A DNA stretch of 64,000 bases from Lachnoclostridium edouardi (GCF_900240245.1 NZ_OESQ01000001.1:1247682-1311681); one strand, 5' to 3'. Positions 1 through 8,265 are shown, numbered from the stretch's first letter. Made by a program: numbers and translations. Notes: generated by a model not told the origin, from the letters alone.

Positions 1-59
1 CTTTCTATCTGAAACTCAAATAAACACCATTTTTAATTATAAACTATAATAACAAACAC

Positions 60-86
60 AGAAGGACTGCCGCTAGCAGTCCTTCT
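60..86. terminator. Perfect 11-bp hairpin downstream of the rhodanese gene
   Basis: AGAAGGACTGC (60-70) pairs perfectly with GCAGTCCTTCT (76-86) around a 5-base loop. It lies about 85 bases past the stop of the minus-strand rhodanese gene. No good T-run follows on the minus strand, so it is a weak terminator candidate or a terminator for a gene entering from the left. Apart from this hairpin, nothing else is visible in bases 1-169. Confidence 0.4.
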
Positions 87-169
87 AAACCTTAAAGTTT
101 GCACTATTTTTTAATCTCTGATACCAAAGTCAGGTTAAACTATAGTTCTGTCAACAATTCTATCATCTG

Positions 170-487
170 TCACAGCCCTGTGGCTGTGTATTTTCCTCTG
201 TATAAGTGAAAACCATTGGCAACGTTTACTACCTGATATCCACTTCTGGAAAGACGGTTGCAGGCCAGCATACTTTTGCTGCCTCTGCTGCAGTAAAATA
301 TTAAAATTTTATTTATAGGAAGCTCCTTGATTCTCTCTTCCAATTCTTCAAACGGAATATTAATGGCCCCATAAAAGTGGCCCTGCATATAAGATTCCCT
401 GTTCCGCAAATCAATTACCTGCATATTCTCGCCTCTCTCCAGCCACATGTCCAGATATGCCATTGTGATTGTGGGATACGCCATCAT
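170..487 (-). CDS. Single-domain rhodanese-like sulfurtransferase
   Basis: A 105-residue protein that is one rhodanese domain and nothing else. The active-site loop CSRGSKS (cysteine near residue 66) follows the IFYC strand, and the typical GHFYGAINIPFEEL segment sits in the N-terminal half. Rhodanese family proteins carry sulfane sulfur as a cysteine persulfide. An AAAGGAG ribosome binding site lies 7 bases before the first of two adjacent ATG codons. The gene is separated from the upstream CoA-disulfide-reductase-like gene by a terminator, so it is probably transcribed on its own, but sharing a rhodanese fold with that neighbour suggests a joint role in persulfide or polysulfide handling. 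The physiological sulfur donor cannot be read from sequence. Confidence 0.9.
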   Translation of the reverse strand: MMAYPTITMAYLDMWLERGENMQVIDLRNRESYMQGHFYGAINIPFEELEERIKELPINKILIFYCSRGSKSMLACNRLSRSGYQVVNVANGFHLYRGKYTATGL

Positions 488-573
488 ATTATGTTTCTCC
501 TTTCTGTACAGACATAGTACTTGTCTTACAATACTATATGCAGAAAATCTCCGGTGTTGCAGACAAGGGGGGT

Positions 574-616
574 AACATAAAAACAGGCTGCAGCATTTTT
601 GTTTATTGCTGCAGCC
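574..616 (-). terminator. Rho-independent terminator of the CoADR-like gene
   Basis: On the minus strand GGCTGCAGCA, an 11-base loop and TGCTGCAGCC form a perfect 10-bp stem, followed by TGTTTTTATG. It starts about 10 bases past the stop codon of the flavoprotein gene at 627. Confidence 0.85.
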
Positions 617-626
617 CGGCGGCTTT

Positions 627-2321
627 TTATGATTTATTCATCCCGCATGGATATGTTGTTTCTGATGGCTTTTCCCCGGATTTCACTATGTGGTAAAAAC
701 CATAGCCTCCGGAGAAATTATAGCATTCATAGCCGTTTTGGCTTAAAATCCGGCAGGCAAGATAGCTGCGGAGACCACTTTGACACATGACATAAACAGG
801 TTTATCTTTGGGAATTTCATTTAATCTTTCACGTAAATCATCTACAGGAATATTTACAAAGCCGTCTACATGCCCACGGCCATATTCCACAGGAGTTCTT
901 GTATCTAATAAGGTTACGCTGCCGTCCCGGGAAAGCTCTTCCACCTGATCATAGTGGAATTGTTTTACCTTTCCTGAAACAATATTTTCAATCATAAACC
1001 CAGCCATATTGACCGGATCTTTGGCTGAGGAATAAGGCGGCGCGTAGGCTAAATCCAGTTCTGTAAGCTCTGTGGCCTTCATTCCGGCCCGAATAGCTGT
1101 GGCCAGCACGTCAATTCGCTTATCTACACCGTCAAAGCCTACTATCTGCGCCCCTAAAAGACGAAGACTTGCCTTGTCATACACCACTTTCATAGTCATT
1201 ACCTTGCCCCCCGGATAGTAGCCTGCATGGGAGGCGGGGGATAAAATAACGGCTTCCCAGTCAATTCCCGCCGCCTTTGCCGTAAATTCGTTGATGCCTG
1301 TAGCGGCTGCCGTCATGTCAAATAATTTAATTACAGAAGAGCCCTGCGCACCGGAAAAAACGCTGTTTCCTCCGCAAATATTATCAGCTGCAATACGTCC
1401 CTGTTTGTTGGCAGGACCTGCAAGGGAAATCAATCCCTTCTTTCCTGTTACAAAATGCTTTATTTCAACTGCGTCGCCTACAGCGTAAACATCAGGAGCA
1501 GATGTTTCCATCTTGTCATTTACTACAATGCTGCCTTTGATTCCCAACTCCAGTCCTGCTTTTTCAGCCAGCTCTGTCTCAGGAATAACGCCGATGGCAA
1601 GCAGTACCATATCAGAAGTTATATTATGTTCGCCTGCAGTTTTTGTTATAATACTGTCCCCGTTTTTTTCAAATCCAGTTACAGCTGTGTTAAGCATCAA
1701 CCGGATTCCGTGGCTTTCCAGCTGTGAATGGACAATACAAGCCATGTCAAAATCAAAGGGGGCTAACAGATGGTTGGCATATTCTGCCAATGTTACCTTG
1801 ATTCCCAGCTCTGCAAGATTTTCTGCCATTTCAATTCCAATAAATCCGCCGCCGATTACTGTGGCGCTTTTTGGCTTTTCACTTTCAATGAATTTGTGTA
1901 TTTTTAATGTATCCTCAACTGTGCGGAGAGTAAAAATCTTATCATTATCAATACCTGGCATATTGGGCTGTGTGGGCTTGGCGCCTGGTGAAAGAATCAG
2001 CTTATCATAGCTTTCCTCATAGACCTTTCCCGTCTCCAGCCTGCAAACAGTTACGGTTTTCTTTTCTGTATGGATCTCTGTAACCTCATGGCGGACGCGT
2101 ACATCTACACGAAATCTGTCCCAAAAGCCTTCCGGCGTTTGCAAGGTTAAATCCTCCTCATTTTGAATTATGCCGCCTACATAATAGGGCAAACCACAGT
2201 TGGCATATGAAATAAAGCTGGTGCGCTCAAAAACAATGATTTGTGCATTTTCATCTAAACGCCTGATTCTTGCCGCGGCAGAAGCTCCTCCGGCAACTCC
2301 TCCTACAATGATTACTTTCAT
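627..2321 (-). CDS. CoA-disulfide reductase-like flavoprotein with C-terminal rhodanese domain
   Basis: A 564-residue FAD- and NAD(P)H-dependent pyridine nucleotide-disulfide oxidoreductase. The N-terminal FAD dinucleotide fold (GGVAGGASAAARIRR), the redox cysteine in SYANCGLPYY (about residue 42), the second dinucleotide fold (IGGGFIGIEMAE) and the dimerisation domain are all present. The last ~100 residues form a rhodanese domain with active loop CQSGLRS. This CoADR-RHD architecture is known to reduce CoA-disulfide, CoA-persulfide or polysulfide. I chose the ATG at 2321 because AAGGAG lies 9 bases upstream and the FAD motif starts there; an in-frame extension to 2360 exists but is unlikely. 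A sigma-70-like promoter with a Crp/Fnr-type palindrome lies upstream, next to the regulator gene. Confidence 0.92.
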   Translation of the reverse strand: MKVIIVGGVAGGASAAARIRRLDENAQIIVFERTSFISYANCGLPYYVGGIIQNEEDLTLQTPEGFWDRFRVDVRVRHEVTEIHTEKKTVTVCRLETGKVYEESYDKLILSPGAKPTQPNMPGIDNDKIFTLRTVEDTLKIHKFIESEKPKSATVIGGGFIGIEMAENLAELGIKVTLAEYANHLLAPFDFDMACIVHSQLESHGIRLMLNTAVTGFEKNGDSIITKTAGEHNITSDMVLLAIGVIPETELAEKAGLELGIKGSIVVNDKMETSAPDVYAVGDAVEIKHFVTGKKGLISLAGPANKQGRIAADNICGGNSVFSGAQGSSVIKLFDMTAAATGINEFTAKAAGIDWEAVILSPASHAGYYPGGKVMTMKVVYDKASLRLLGAQIVGFDGVDKRIDVLATAIRAGMKATELTELDLAYAPPYSSAKDPVNMAGFMIENIVSGKVKQFHYDQVEELSRDGSVTLLDTRTPVEYGRGHVDGFVNIPVDDLRERLNEIPKDKPVYVMCQSGLRSYLACRILSQNGYECYNFSGGYGFYHIVKSGEKPSETTYPCGMNKS

Positions 2322-2397
2322 TTTTGTATTCTCCTTATTCATCAGTTTTTTATCTATCAATTTTTCAATTTCAGGATCATCTTAATCCCTTTGACTG

Positions 2398-2444
2398 ATT
2401 ATACTTTACCATCTGATTTAAAAAAAGACTGTGACTAAGTCGCA
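2398..2444 (-). promoter_or_regulatory. Promoter with Crp/Fnr-type palindrome upstream of the CoADR-like gene
   Basis: On the minus strand a consensus -10 TATAAT (2403-2398) has no good -35. A near-perfect 15-bp palindrome, TGTGACTAAGTCGCA in plus orientation (2430-2444), is centred about 42-46 bases before the expected start point, the position of a class II activator site. The half-sites resemble Crp/Fnr TGTGA sites, although the spacing is one base shorter than Crp. The adjacent Crp/Fnr gene is the obvious candidate binder; this is inference. Confidence 0.55.
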
Positions 2445-2475
2445 TTCCAGCAAAAAATACAATTTTATTCACATA

Positions 2476-3138
2476 TTATATCATTGCTTCAAGGGCTTCA
2501 ATGTTTTTCAGCGTAATCCTGCCTCTTTTGAACTCTACTAAATTGTCTGAGGCAAACCGCTTTAACATCCGCGCCACAACCTCTCTGGCAGAATTTGTAT
2601 ACTGGGCAATTTGTTCATGGGTCATTTGTATCGTAGCCAATCCAGTGTTTTTATATTCGCTGATTAGAAATGAAGCCAGCCGTCTGTCGTAGCCCTTAAA
2701 TAAAATCATCTGCATTGTCCACATTACAGATGAGAAGCGTTCACAAAGAAGCTCATATGCAAAACAGCGCACATATATATTCTTCTTCATAAGCTTGTCA
2801 AAGGCATCTGTGCTCATTACTAATAACATACAGTCTGCGGAGGCTGACATCAGAGTTTCAAATGTAATTTGGTTTACTACACAGGAGGCTGTCAACACAC
2901 AAAGTTCCCCCTGATGAAGCCGGTATAAAGTGATTTCACGGCCTTCCTCTGAAAGAATATAAGCGCGCATCTGGCCGCTTATGACCATGGACATCCCAAG
3001 ACACTCTGTCCCACTGTTAAAGATAATCTGTTCTTTAGTATATTGGCGTATGTTAGAGTTTGCCTGAACAAATTCCTTCTCCCTGTCAGTCAGCTGCTCC
3101 CAAAAAGGCAGCTGAATCAAATAACTGAGTTCTGTCAT
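2476..3138 (-). CDS. Crp/Fnr-family transcriptional regulator
   Basis: A 220-residue regulator with an N-terminal cyclic-nucleotide-binding-like beta-roll (residues ~15-125), a dimerisation helix, and a C-terminal winged helix-turn-helix (MTHEQIAQYTNSAREVVARML). The recognition helix keeps the Arg-Glu-x-x-x-Arg spacing that reads TGTGA-type half-sites in Crp. No N-terminal cysteine cluster for an Fnr iron-sulfur centre is visible, so the effector is unknown. It sits 150 bases upstream of the CoADR-like flavoprotein, in the same orientation, and that gap holds a palindromic site. It probably activates that gene in response to redox or sulfur state, but this is inferred from position. Confidence 0.9.
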   Translation of the reverse strand: MTELSYLIQLPFWEQLTDREKEFVQANSNIRQYTKEQIIFNSGTECLGMSMVISGQMRAYILSEEGREITLYRLHQGELCVLTASCVVNQITFETLMSASADCMLLVMSTDAFDKLMKKNIYVRCFAYELLCERFSSVMWTMQMILFKGYDRRLASFLISEYKNTGLATIQMTHEQIAQYTNSAREVVARMLKRFASDNLVEFKRGRITLKNIEALEAMI

Positions 3139-3170
3139 TTATGTCCCTTTCTCTGTTTGTAATAAGGTTA

Positions 3171-3947
3171 TTATTTTTCCTGATGAGATCCGCCGCAGCT
3201 GTGCTCGCCGCATGTATGTCCTGCACCGTGCTCATGGTTGTGGTGGTTACAATGTACATTTGGGTTAAAAGATAATGTGTCAGATAAAAGGGCTTTTACT
3301 GCTTCATCAGCGCTGCCTGACACTCCGCCGTACAGTTTGATTCCCCTTTCCATAAGAGCTGCCTGGGCTCCCCCTCCAATGCCGCCGCAAATAAGCACGT
3401 CCACGTGGTGATCAGTTAAAAAGCCGGCTAAAGCGCCGTGGCCGCTGCCGTTAGTGTCACATATTTGTTCAGCAGTAATTTTTCCGTCCTCTGCGTCGTA
3501 AAATTTAAATTGCTCTGTATGGCCAAAATGCTGAAAAATCTCTCCGTTTTCATAAGTCACTGCAATTCTCATAATCATATCTCCTTTTTCAATTATATTT
3601 ATTTTTTCTTTTCTCTCCTGTTTTTCACAATGCTTTTTATAGCACCACTTAGGTTCTCCGTCACAAAGCTTGTAATTCCCCCCGTCTATGACTAGACGGC
3701 GGCCGTTTATCAGGCTGTCTGCAATTTTTCCTCTTGCGCTCTCGTAGATTTCTGTTACTGTAGACCTTCCAATTTCCATCTGCATGGCACATTGCTGATG
3801 CGTCTGTTTTTCTAAGTCTACCAGGCGGATCACTTCAAACTCGTCCAGGGTAAGCACAACCGCCTCCAGCCCTGTTACATGGTCAGGTGAAAAACCTGTA
3901 ACCATAGGTTTGCCGCAGATTCTTCTGCAGCGCTGCGGCCTTGGCAT
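3171..3947 (-). CDS. DUF134 DNA-binding domain fused to NifX/NifB-type Fe-Mo cofactor domain
   Basis: A 258-residue fusion. Residues ~1-100 match the DUF134 family (MPRPQRCRRICGKP start, helix-turn-helix near residues 45-75), a predicted DNA-binding module. After a lysine/glutamate-rich linker, residues ~125-230 form a dinitrogenase iron-molybdenum cofactor domain (MRIAVTYENGEIFQHFGHTEQF, then CGGIGGGAQAALMERGI). The last 30 residues are rich in His and Cys, a likely metal-binding tail. No nitrogenase genes are near, so this is one of the stand-alone clostridial proteins thought to handle iron-sulfur or metal clusters. RBS GGAGG is clear before ATG 3947. The exact role is unknown. Confidence 0.88.
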   Translation of the reverse strand: MPRPQRCRRICGKPMVTGFSPDHVTGLEAVVLTLDEFEVIRLVDLEKQTHQQCAMQMEIGRSTVTEIYESARGKIADSLINGRRLVIDGGNYKLCDGEPKWCYKKHCEKQERKEKINIIEKGDMIMRIAVTYENGEIFQHFGHTEQFKFYDAEDGKITAEQICDTNGSGHGALAGFLTDHHVDVLICGGIGGGAQAALMERGIKLYGGVSGSADEAVKALLSDTLSFNPNVHCNHHNHEHGAGHTCGEHSCGGSHQEK

Positions 3948-4029
3948 TTTCCCACCTCCTTTTAGTTTCCGGCATATGTCAATTATAGCACAATTTTTTT
4001 ATTTGACAAGGCTTTCACTTTACAGGACA

Positions 4030-4083
4030 AAAAAATACCCTAACAGCGCAACACAGCTTTTTGTGTTTTACTATTAGGGTATT
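4030..4083 (-). terminator. Terminator of the small Asn-rich gene
   Basis: AATACCCTAA (4034-4043) pairs with TTAGGGTATT (4074-4083), with an inner ACACA/TGTGT stem. On the minus strand a run of seven T follows directly. It lies 25 bases past the stop of the 51-residue gene. Confidence 0.8.
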
Positions 4084-4107
4084 ATTTACTTCTCTCACTG
4101 CCTGTGA

Positions 4108-4263
4108 TTACTTGTCACAATTCTGGCTCTTGTTCTGACTGCAGTTCTGGCTCTTATTGCGTCCGCAGTTCTGGCTGTCATTTTTGCTTTTGTTAGTTCC
4201 GTTCTGAGAGTTCTTAGAGCTGGAATCGTCCATATTATTGTAGTTGTTATTATTCTTTGCCAT
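4108..4263 (-). CDS. Small Asn/Ser/Gln/Lys-rich protein, 51 residues
   Basis: A short gene with a perfect GGAGG site 8 bases before ATG 4263, a TAA stop, and a strong terminator just beyond. The protein starts MAKNNNNYNN and then repeats an SQNC(x)nNKSQN-like unit three or four times (SQNCGRNK, SQNCSQNK, SQNCDK). It has no hydrophobic core or membrane segment. I do not recognise a named family; small hydrophilic Asn-rich proteins of this kind occur in spore-forming clostridia, and a spore or surface-associated role is only a guess. The clean translation and transcription signals make it a real gene despite its size. Confidence 0.72.
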   Translation of the reverse strand: MAKNNNNYNNMDDSSSKNSQNGTNKSKNDSQNCGRNKSQNCSQNKSQNCDK

Positions 4264-4346
4264 GATCATAACCTCCTAACTGTGATTTCGTTTCAAGGTT
4301 AGTATGGCTTACTTGTATGTATATTATTCAAAATTATTCAAAAGTT

Positions 4347-5078
4347 TTAATCGCCCATTACATTTACAATTTTTACAGGAGTTCTGTAATTCCAGGGAGA
4401 TGTTTTAATGCCTGTCTCAGGTGTGGAGGCGTGAACAACTTGTCCGTTGCCAATGTACAAAGCTACATGGTTGATTCTGCTTCCGCTGGAGTAAAAGATT
4501 AAATCCCCCGGCCGCATCTGGTCTGCGCTGATTGCTCTTCCCTGAGTTGCCTGTGAGCTGGCGCTTCTCTGCATAGGCACCCCCGCCCCATTTTGAACCA
4601 CGTAACGGGTAAATCCGGAGCAATCTACGCCTGTGCGCGGATCATTGCCGCCGTAGCGGTATGGACCGCCGATAAACTGCACTGCAAAATTTACCAGGTT
4701 CTGCCTTTTTTCCTCAGACAGCTGAGCCGCTGTCTTTTCCAAAACCGGCAGGTCGGCTCCCTCAGGTCCTGTTACAGAAATATTACTGTCCATAGGAAGA
4801 TATCCAGTCTCCCCGCCGATCTCTACAGATATCCATCCGTCTTCTGTCTTTCCAGAAACCTGGAACGTAGCTCCCTGAAGAGCTTCTGTTAAAACCTCGC
4901 TGCCCTTCAGCTCTGTTTTTACATTTACGCTTTCTGCTAAAATAGTAGCCTGAAAGCTGCTTAACATCTGGGATTCGCTGATCAGCTCTGGTCCTGCGTA
5001 AACGCTTGTTGCATTAGCTGTAAACAATACGCCGCAGACAGCCGCTAATTTTATTATCTTCCTAATTTTTAAATTCAT
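4347..5078 (-). CDS. Secreted NlpC/P60 peptidoglycan hydrolase with SH3-like domain
   Basis: A 243-residue exported cell-wall hydrolase. Residues 1-28 are a signal peptide (basic start, hydrophobic core, AxA-like site near YAG). Residues ~40-110 form an SH3_3-type bacterial domain. Residues ~125-243 are NlpC/P60, with the catalytic cysteine in GVDCSGFTRYV, the histidine in INHVALYIG and the third polar residue in VVHASTP. Such enzymes cleave gamma-D-glutamyl-diamino-acid bonds in wall peptides. The start at 5078 has AGGAG upstream, and a consensus promoter lies 95-125 bases before it. It is a single-gene unit next to the IS element. Confidence 0.92.
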   Translation of the reverse strand: MNLKIRKIIKLAAVCGVLFTANATSVYAGPELISESQMLSSFQATILAESVNVKTELKGSEVLTEALQGATFQVSGKTEDGWISVEIGGETGYLPMDSNISVTGPEGADLPVLEKTAAQLSEEKRQNLVNFAVQFIGGPYRYGGNDPRTGVDCSGFTRYVVQNGAGVPMQRSASSQATQGRAISADQMRPGDLIFYSSGSRINHVALYIGNGQVVHASTPETGIKTSPWNYRTPVKIVNVMGD

Positions 5079-5172
5079 AATTATAACTCCTGATTTTAGG
5101 CTGTACGCCTCTTGTTTATTTTACAAGTTTCACTTCATTTGTTACATAAATATTAAATCTTATTACAGTTGT

Positions 5173-5201
5173 ATTATAACTTACTTTCTTTTTTCCGTCA
5201 A
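5173..5201 (-). promoter_or_regulatory. Sigma-70/SigA-type promoter of the NlpC/P60 gene
   Basis: Minus strand TTGACG (5201-5196), a 17-base spacer, and TATAAT (5178-5173). Both boxes are near consensus and point to the NlpC/P60 start at 5078. Confidence 0.8.
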
Positions 5202-5268
5202 CCAGTTTATATAATGTTTAGATTTATGTCATAATTCCTTGTATATCTACAATACTGCGGCATAAAAA

Positions 5269-5281
5269 AGGGGCTGTAAAA
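5269..5281 (+). repeat. IS left terminal inverted repeat
   Basis: AGGGGCTGTAAAA, the exact complement of 7073-7085. Similarity stops after 13 bases. Confidence 0.85.
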
Positions 5282-5291
5282 AAACAGCTCT

Positions 5292-5327
5292 AAAAAACGC
5301 TGAGGTCGTGAGACTTCAGCGTTTTTT
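5292..5327 (+). terminator. Stem-loop ahead of the transposase gene
   Basis: AAAAAACGCTGAGGTC pairs with GACTTCAGCGTTTTTT through one G-U pair around GTGA, and ends in a run of T. It would stop transcription entering the element from the left. Confidence 0.75.
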
Positions 5328-5341
5328 TGGTATAATTAATT

Positions 5342-6927
5342 ATGCGACTAACTAAAAATACCAATAATAATTATACTGTAAGACAATTAAAATTACCATT
5401 AGAAATTGAAAAATTAATTGATATTTCTGATCCTGTATATACTTTCTGCGAAGTAATGGATCACATTGACCTATCAGGATATTTTGTAGAGAAGGGATAC
5501 AAAACAGGTCGTCCAAGATGTGATGAACAGAAACTCCTCAAAGTAATACTCTTTGCTTTTATGGAACACGGAATCTGTTCTCTGAGAAATATTGAAAAAC
5601 TCTGTAGAAATGATATCCGATACATGTACCTGCTTGATGGCATGAGACCCCCTTCCTTTGTTACTTTCGGCAACATCATCCGAAATGAACTTACAGATTC
5701 AATCGAACAGATTTTTTGGATGTGAATACTTATATTTTTGAAAAAAACCAGGTGGATCTGGAACATACTTATATCGATGGTACTAAAATAGAGGCGAATG
5801 CGAATCGATATACCTGGATATGGAAAAAATCTTGTACAAAAAATCGAGATAAGGTTTTTAAAAAGATTTCAATGCTGATCGAGGCCATGAACCAAAACGT
5901 GTTAAGCTATTTCGGTGTAAAGCTTCAAAAGAGGGAAGAGTATGCCATTGATTATGTTTGTGAACTGTTGGAAATGTACAAAAAAGAAACAGCTCTGAAG
6001 GAGTCCTCGTTTGTTTCCGGCTGTGGTCACAGAAAAAGTATTCAGCAAAAACAGTATCAGGAATTGCAGAGATATCTTGAACGCTTGAAAACATATGCAC
6101 ATCATATAGAAATCTGTGGAGATGAAAGAAACAGTTATTCCAAAACAGACCATGATGCCACATTTATGCGTTTAAAAAGAGATTACATGGGAAATGATCA
6201 GCTGCTTCCAGCGTATAATCTCCAGACTGCTGTCTGTGATGAATACATTGCGGCAGTAGATGTAAAACACTATGCATCAGATATGGAATGCTTTGTTCCG
6301 CTGATGGAGAAATTTAATGAAATGTACGGACATTACCCCAAATATCCAGTTGCCGATGCGGGATATGGTTCTTACAATAACGATCTTTATTGTGAAGAGC
6401 ATGGGATGGAAAAGTATATGAAATTCACTATGTTCAAGAAAGAAACAACAGATAAGAAATATCATAAAGACCCATATCGTGCTGTAAACTTTGGAAGGGA
6501 TGAATCTGGGAACCCGATCTGCCCAAATGGCAAGAGATTTTACTTTAAAGGCAAACGTCATGTTTATAAGAATAAATATGGAAGAACAGAAGAACTCTAT
6601 GAATGTGAATCTTGAGATGGTTGCCAGCATAAAAAAGAATGCAGTTCAAAGGCCTCTGGTAATCGAACAATTCGCATGAATCAGGAATTGACAGCCATCC
6701 ATCAGGAGGTGATCAAAAATCTTGAAACCACCCAAGGAAGTCTTTTAGGAATGAATCGAAGTATTCAGGCAGAAGGAACATTTGGGATTTTAAAGTGGGA
6801 TAAATCTTACAAAAGATTATTTCGGAGAGGCGAGAAAAACGTAATACTCGAAGTCACATTGATTTCGTGTGGCTTTAACCTTTATAAATATCATAATAAA
6901 AAGCGGAGACAAGAAATAGTTGCTTAA
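5342..6927 (+). pseudogene. IS1182-family transposase, frameshifted and with internal stop
   Basis: Three consecutive segments together give one transposase of about 525 residues. The N-terminal part (5342-5725) has the PRCDEQKLLKVILFAFMEHG region of the family. The middle (5716-6615) has the DDE-type core (TYIDGTKIEANANRYT, then PVADAGYGSYNN). The C-terminal part (6616-6927) has the NRSIQAEGTFGILKWD region with the catalytic acidic residue. The first break is a one-base loss in a run of T at 5712-5717: one more T would restore the reading frame. The second is an in-frame TGA at 6613-6615 where relatives have a sense codon. Programmed frameshifting could explain the first break but not the stop. 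Confidence 0.88.
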
Positions 6928-7072
6928 AATGTAAAAGTTATACATATAGCTTTATTAAGTGTACGTTTTTTTACATATAAGATCAGAAATCATGTTCATA
7001 TAACAGATATTGAAACAAGGAATCACCAGAACCGGCATTTGCCGGAACTGGCGATTCCTAATTAAGGACTTA

Positions 7073-7085
7073 TTTTACAGCCCCT
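7073..7085 (+). repeat. IS right terminal inverted repeat
   Basis: TTTTACAGCCCCT, the exact complement of the left end at 5269-5281. Confidence 0.85.
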
Positions 7086-7156
7086 CCGCCTGCGGCGGGT
7101 TGCTTTAGCAACATACTACCACTCCGCCGCAGTGCGATCCGCAGCGGAGCGTTTTT
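7086..7156 (+). repeat. Cluster of GC-rich hairpins after the IS
   Basis: Three hairpins in a row stand out from the AT-rich surroundings: CCGCCTGCGGCGG (7086-7098), the perfect GTTGCT-TT-AGCAAC (7099-7112), and CTCCGCCGC/GCAGCGGAG (7122-7130 and 7141-7149) followed by CGTTTTTG. The last has the form of a plus-strand terminator. A fourth stem, TTTCATAGGA/TCCTATGAAA, follows at 7158-7184. The block is non-coding and sits between the IS end and the kinase gene. Confidence 0.6.
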
Positions 7157-7183
7157 GTTTCATAGGACGCAATTTCCTATGAA

Positions 7184-7245
7184 ATAAAAAAGCCGCTGCC
7201 TTACAGGACTGAAATTTCTTTTCGTCGTCCTGCAAAGCAGCAGCT
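7184..7245 (-). terminator. Terminator of the GHMP kinase gene
   Basis: On the minus strand AGCTGCTGC and an inner CAGGAC stem pair with GTCCTG and GCAGCGGCT, followed by a run of six T. It lies 25 bases beyond the kinase stop codon. Confidence 0.8.
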
Positions 7246-7269
7246 ATTGTTTTACTATTTTATCTTTTT

Positions 7270-8265
7270 TTATCTTTTTTCGTAGGTCTCCGGCGTGTAG
7301 TGAATAACTCTTGTGCCTCCATTTTCAAACTGGAACGGCACATAAAGCAGATTTTTAAGAGCCTTGGCCACCGCCGCCTGTTTTTCCTCCTCTACATAGA
7401 AAAGCAGGAAACCGCCGCCGCCTGCGCCTAACAGCTTGCCCCCTAATGCGCCTGCTTCTAATGCTTTTTTATACAGTCCGTCTATGGAATCTGTGGAAAT
7501 CTGCTGTGTAATTCCTCGTTTTAAACGCCATGTATAATCTAAAAGCCGGCCAAATTCATTTAAATCTGTTTTGGATGTAAGCACTGCCTCCGCCTCGTCT
7601 GCCAGTTGAATCATTTCTAACAGCTGAGCCTTTTTGTCCTCCAGGGCCTGCTGTGTTTTTACCTGAATATCTGAAGAAAATCTGGAAAAGCCTGTGAAGA
7701 ACAGCATAAGTCTTTGGTTCAGCAAAGCTTTTCTTTCCGGGGAAATAATAACAGGATTTACCTCATATCCCTCTGCCCCAAAATTGATTCTGTTAAATCC
7801 TCCAAAGGCTGCTGCAATCTGGTCCTGCACTCCTCCGCTTTCTTTGCACAATACTCGCTCCAGATAAATAGCGTCGTCCGCCAGCTTTCTTTTATCTGCA
7901 TATTTTCCCTTTAACGCGTAAAATGCGTTTAACATACCAACGGCAAAGGAACTGCTGGTTCCCAGCCCTGACCTGGCAGGCAGGTCCGCCTCGTAAGTCA
8001 GACGCAATTCATGCATGTCCAACATTTTCATAGCTTCCCTGATAGCAGGATGCTCAATGTCCTCTACTGATGTTACTCGTTCTATTTTGGAATAGGAAAG
8101 CTCTGTAGAATAATGGAAAAAACGAGGCAGATGTCTTACATTCACATAGCAGTACTTGTCAAAGGTGGTGGAGATTACAGCTCCTCCGTGCTCCTTGTAA
8201 AATTCCGGAAAATCTGTTCCGCCTCCAAAAAAAGACATTCTGAACGGGGTTTGTGTTATTATCAT
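7270..8265 (-). CDS. GHMP kinase, D-glycero-D-manno-heptose 7-phosphate kinase-like
   Basis: A 331-residue sugar kinase. The start MIITQTPFRMSFFGGGTDFPEF is the substrate-binding signature of the HddA/fucokinase-like branch of the GHMP superfamily. The ATP-binding loop is PARSGLGTSSSFAVG (about residues 101-115), and the C-terminal GHMP motif is GGKLLGAGGGGFLLF (about residues 274-288). HddA enzymes phosphorylate heptose 7-phosphate at C1 on the way to activated heptose. I chose the ATG at 8265, where the conserved domain starts; a longer frame to 8361 adds a Cys/Trp-rich stretch unlike the family. No other heptose gene is adjacent, but a GmhA-like isomerase lies at 40692-41282. The true sugar could differ. 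Confidence 0.85.
   Translation of the reverse strand: MIITQTPFRMSFFGGGTDFPEFYKEHGGAVISTTFDKYCYVNVRHLPRFFHYSTELSYSKIERVTSVEDIEHPAIREAMKMLDMHELRLTYEADLPARSGLGTSSSFAVGMLNAFYALKGKYADKRKLADDAIYLERVLCKESGGVQDQIAAAFGGFNRINFGAEGYEVNPVIISPERKALLNQRLMLFFTGFSRFSSDIQVKTQQALEDKKAQLLEMIQLADEAEAVLTSKTDLNEFGRLLDYTWRLKRGITQQISTDSIDGLYKKALEAGALGGKLLGAGGGGFLLFYVEEEKQAAVAKALKNLLYVPFQFENGGTRVIHYTPETYEKR

Larger units (their letters stand above)
5269..7085 (+). mobile_element. IS1182-family insertion sequence, defective
   Basis: The element is bounded by 13-bp perfect terminal inverted repeats (AGGGGCTGTAAAA at 5269-5281, its complement at 7073-7085) and carries one IS1182-type transposase in three reading-frame pieces. 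A strong stem-loop (5292-5327) precedes the gene and another imperfect one (about 7018-7059) follows it, as is common for protecting transposases from read-through transcription. I see no target-site duplication in the bases flanking the repeats. With its transposase disrupted, the copy is probably immobile unless helped in trans. Confidence 0.85.

Noticed and set aside
5711..5725. Programmed -1 frameshift in the transposase
   Set aside because: The T run could allow slippage, but no canonical two-codon slippery heptamer is present and the same gene has a later TGA, so decay or a sequencing error is more likely.
5265..7089. Target-site duplication flanking the IS
   Set aside because: The bases outside the two terminal repeats (ending AAAAA and starting CCGCC) do not match each other.
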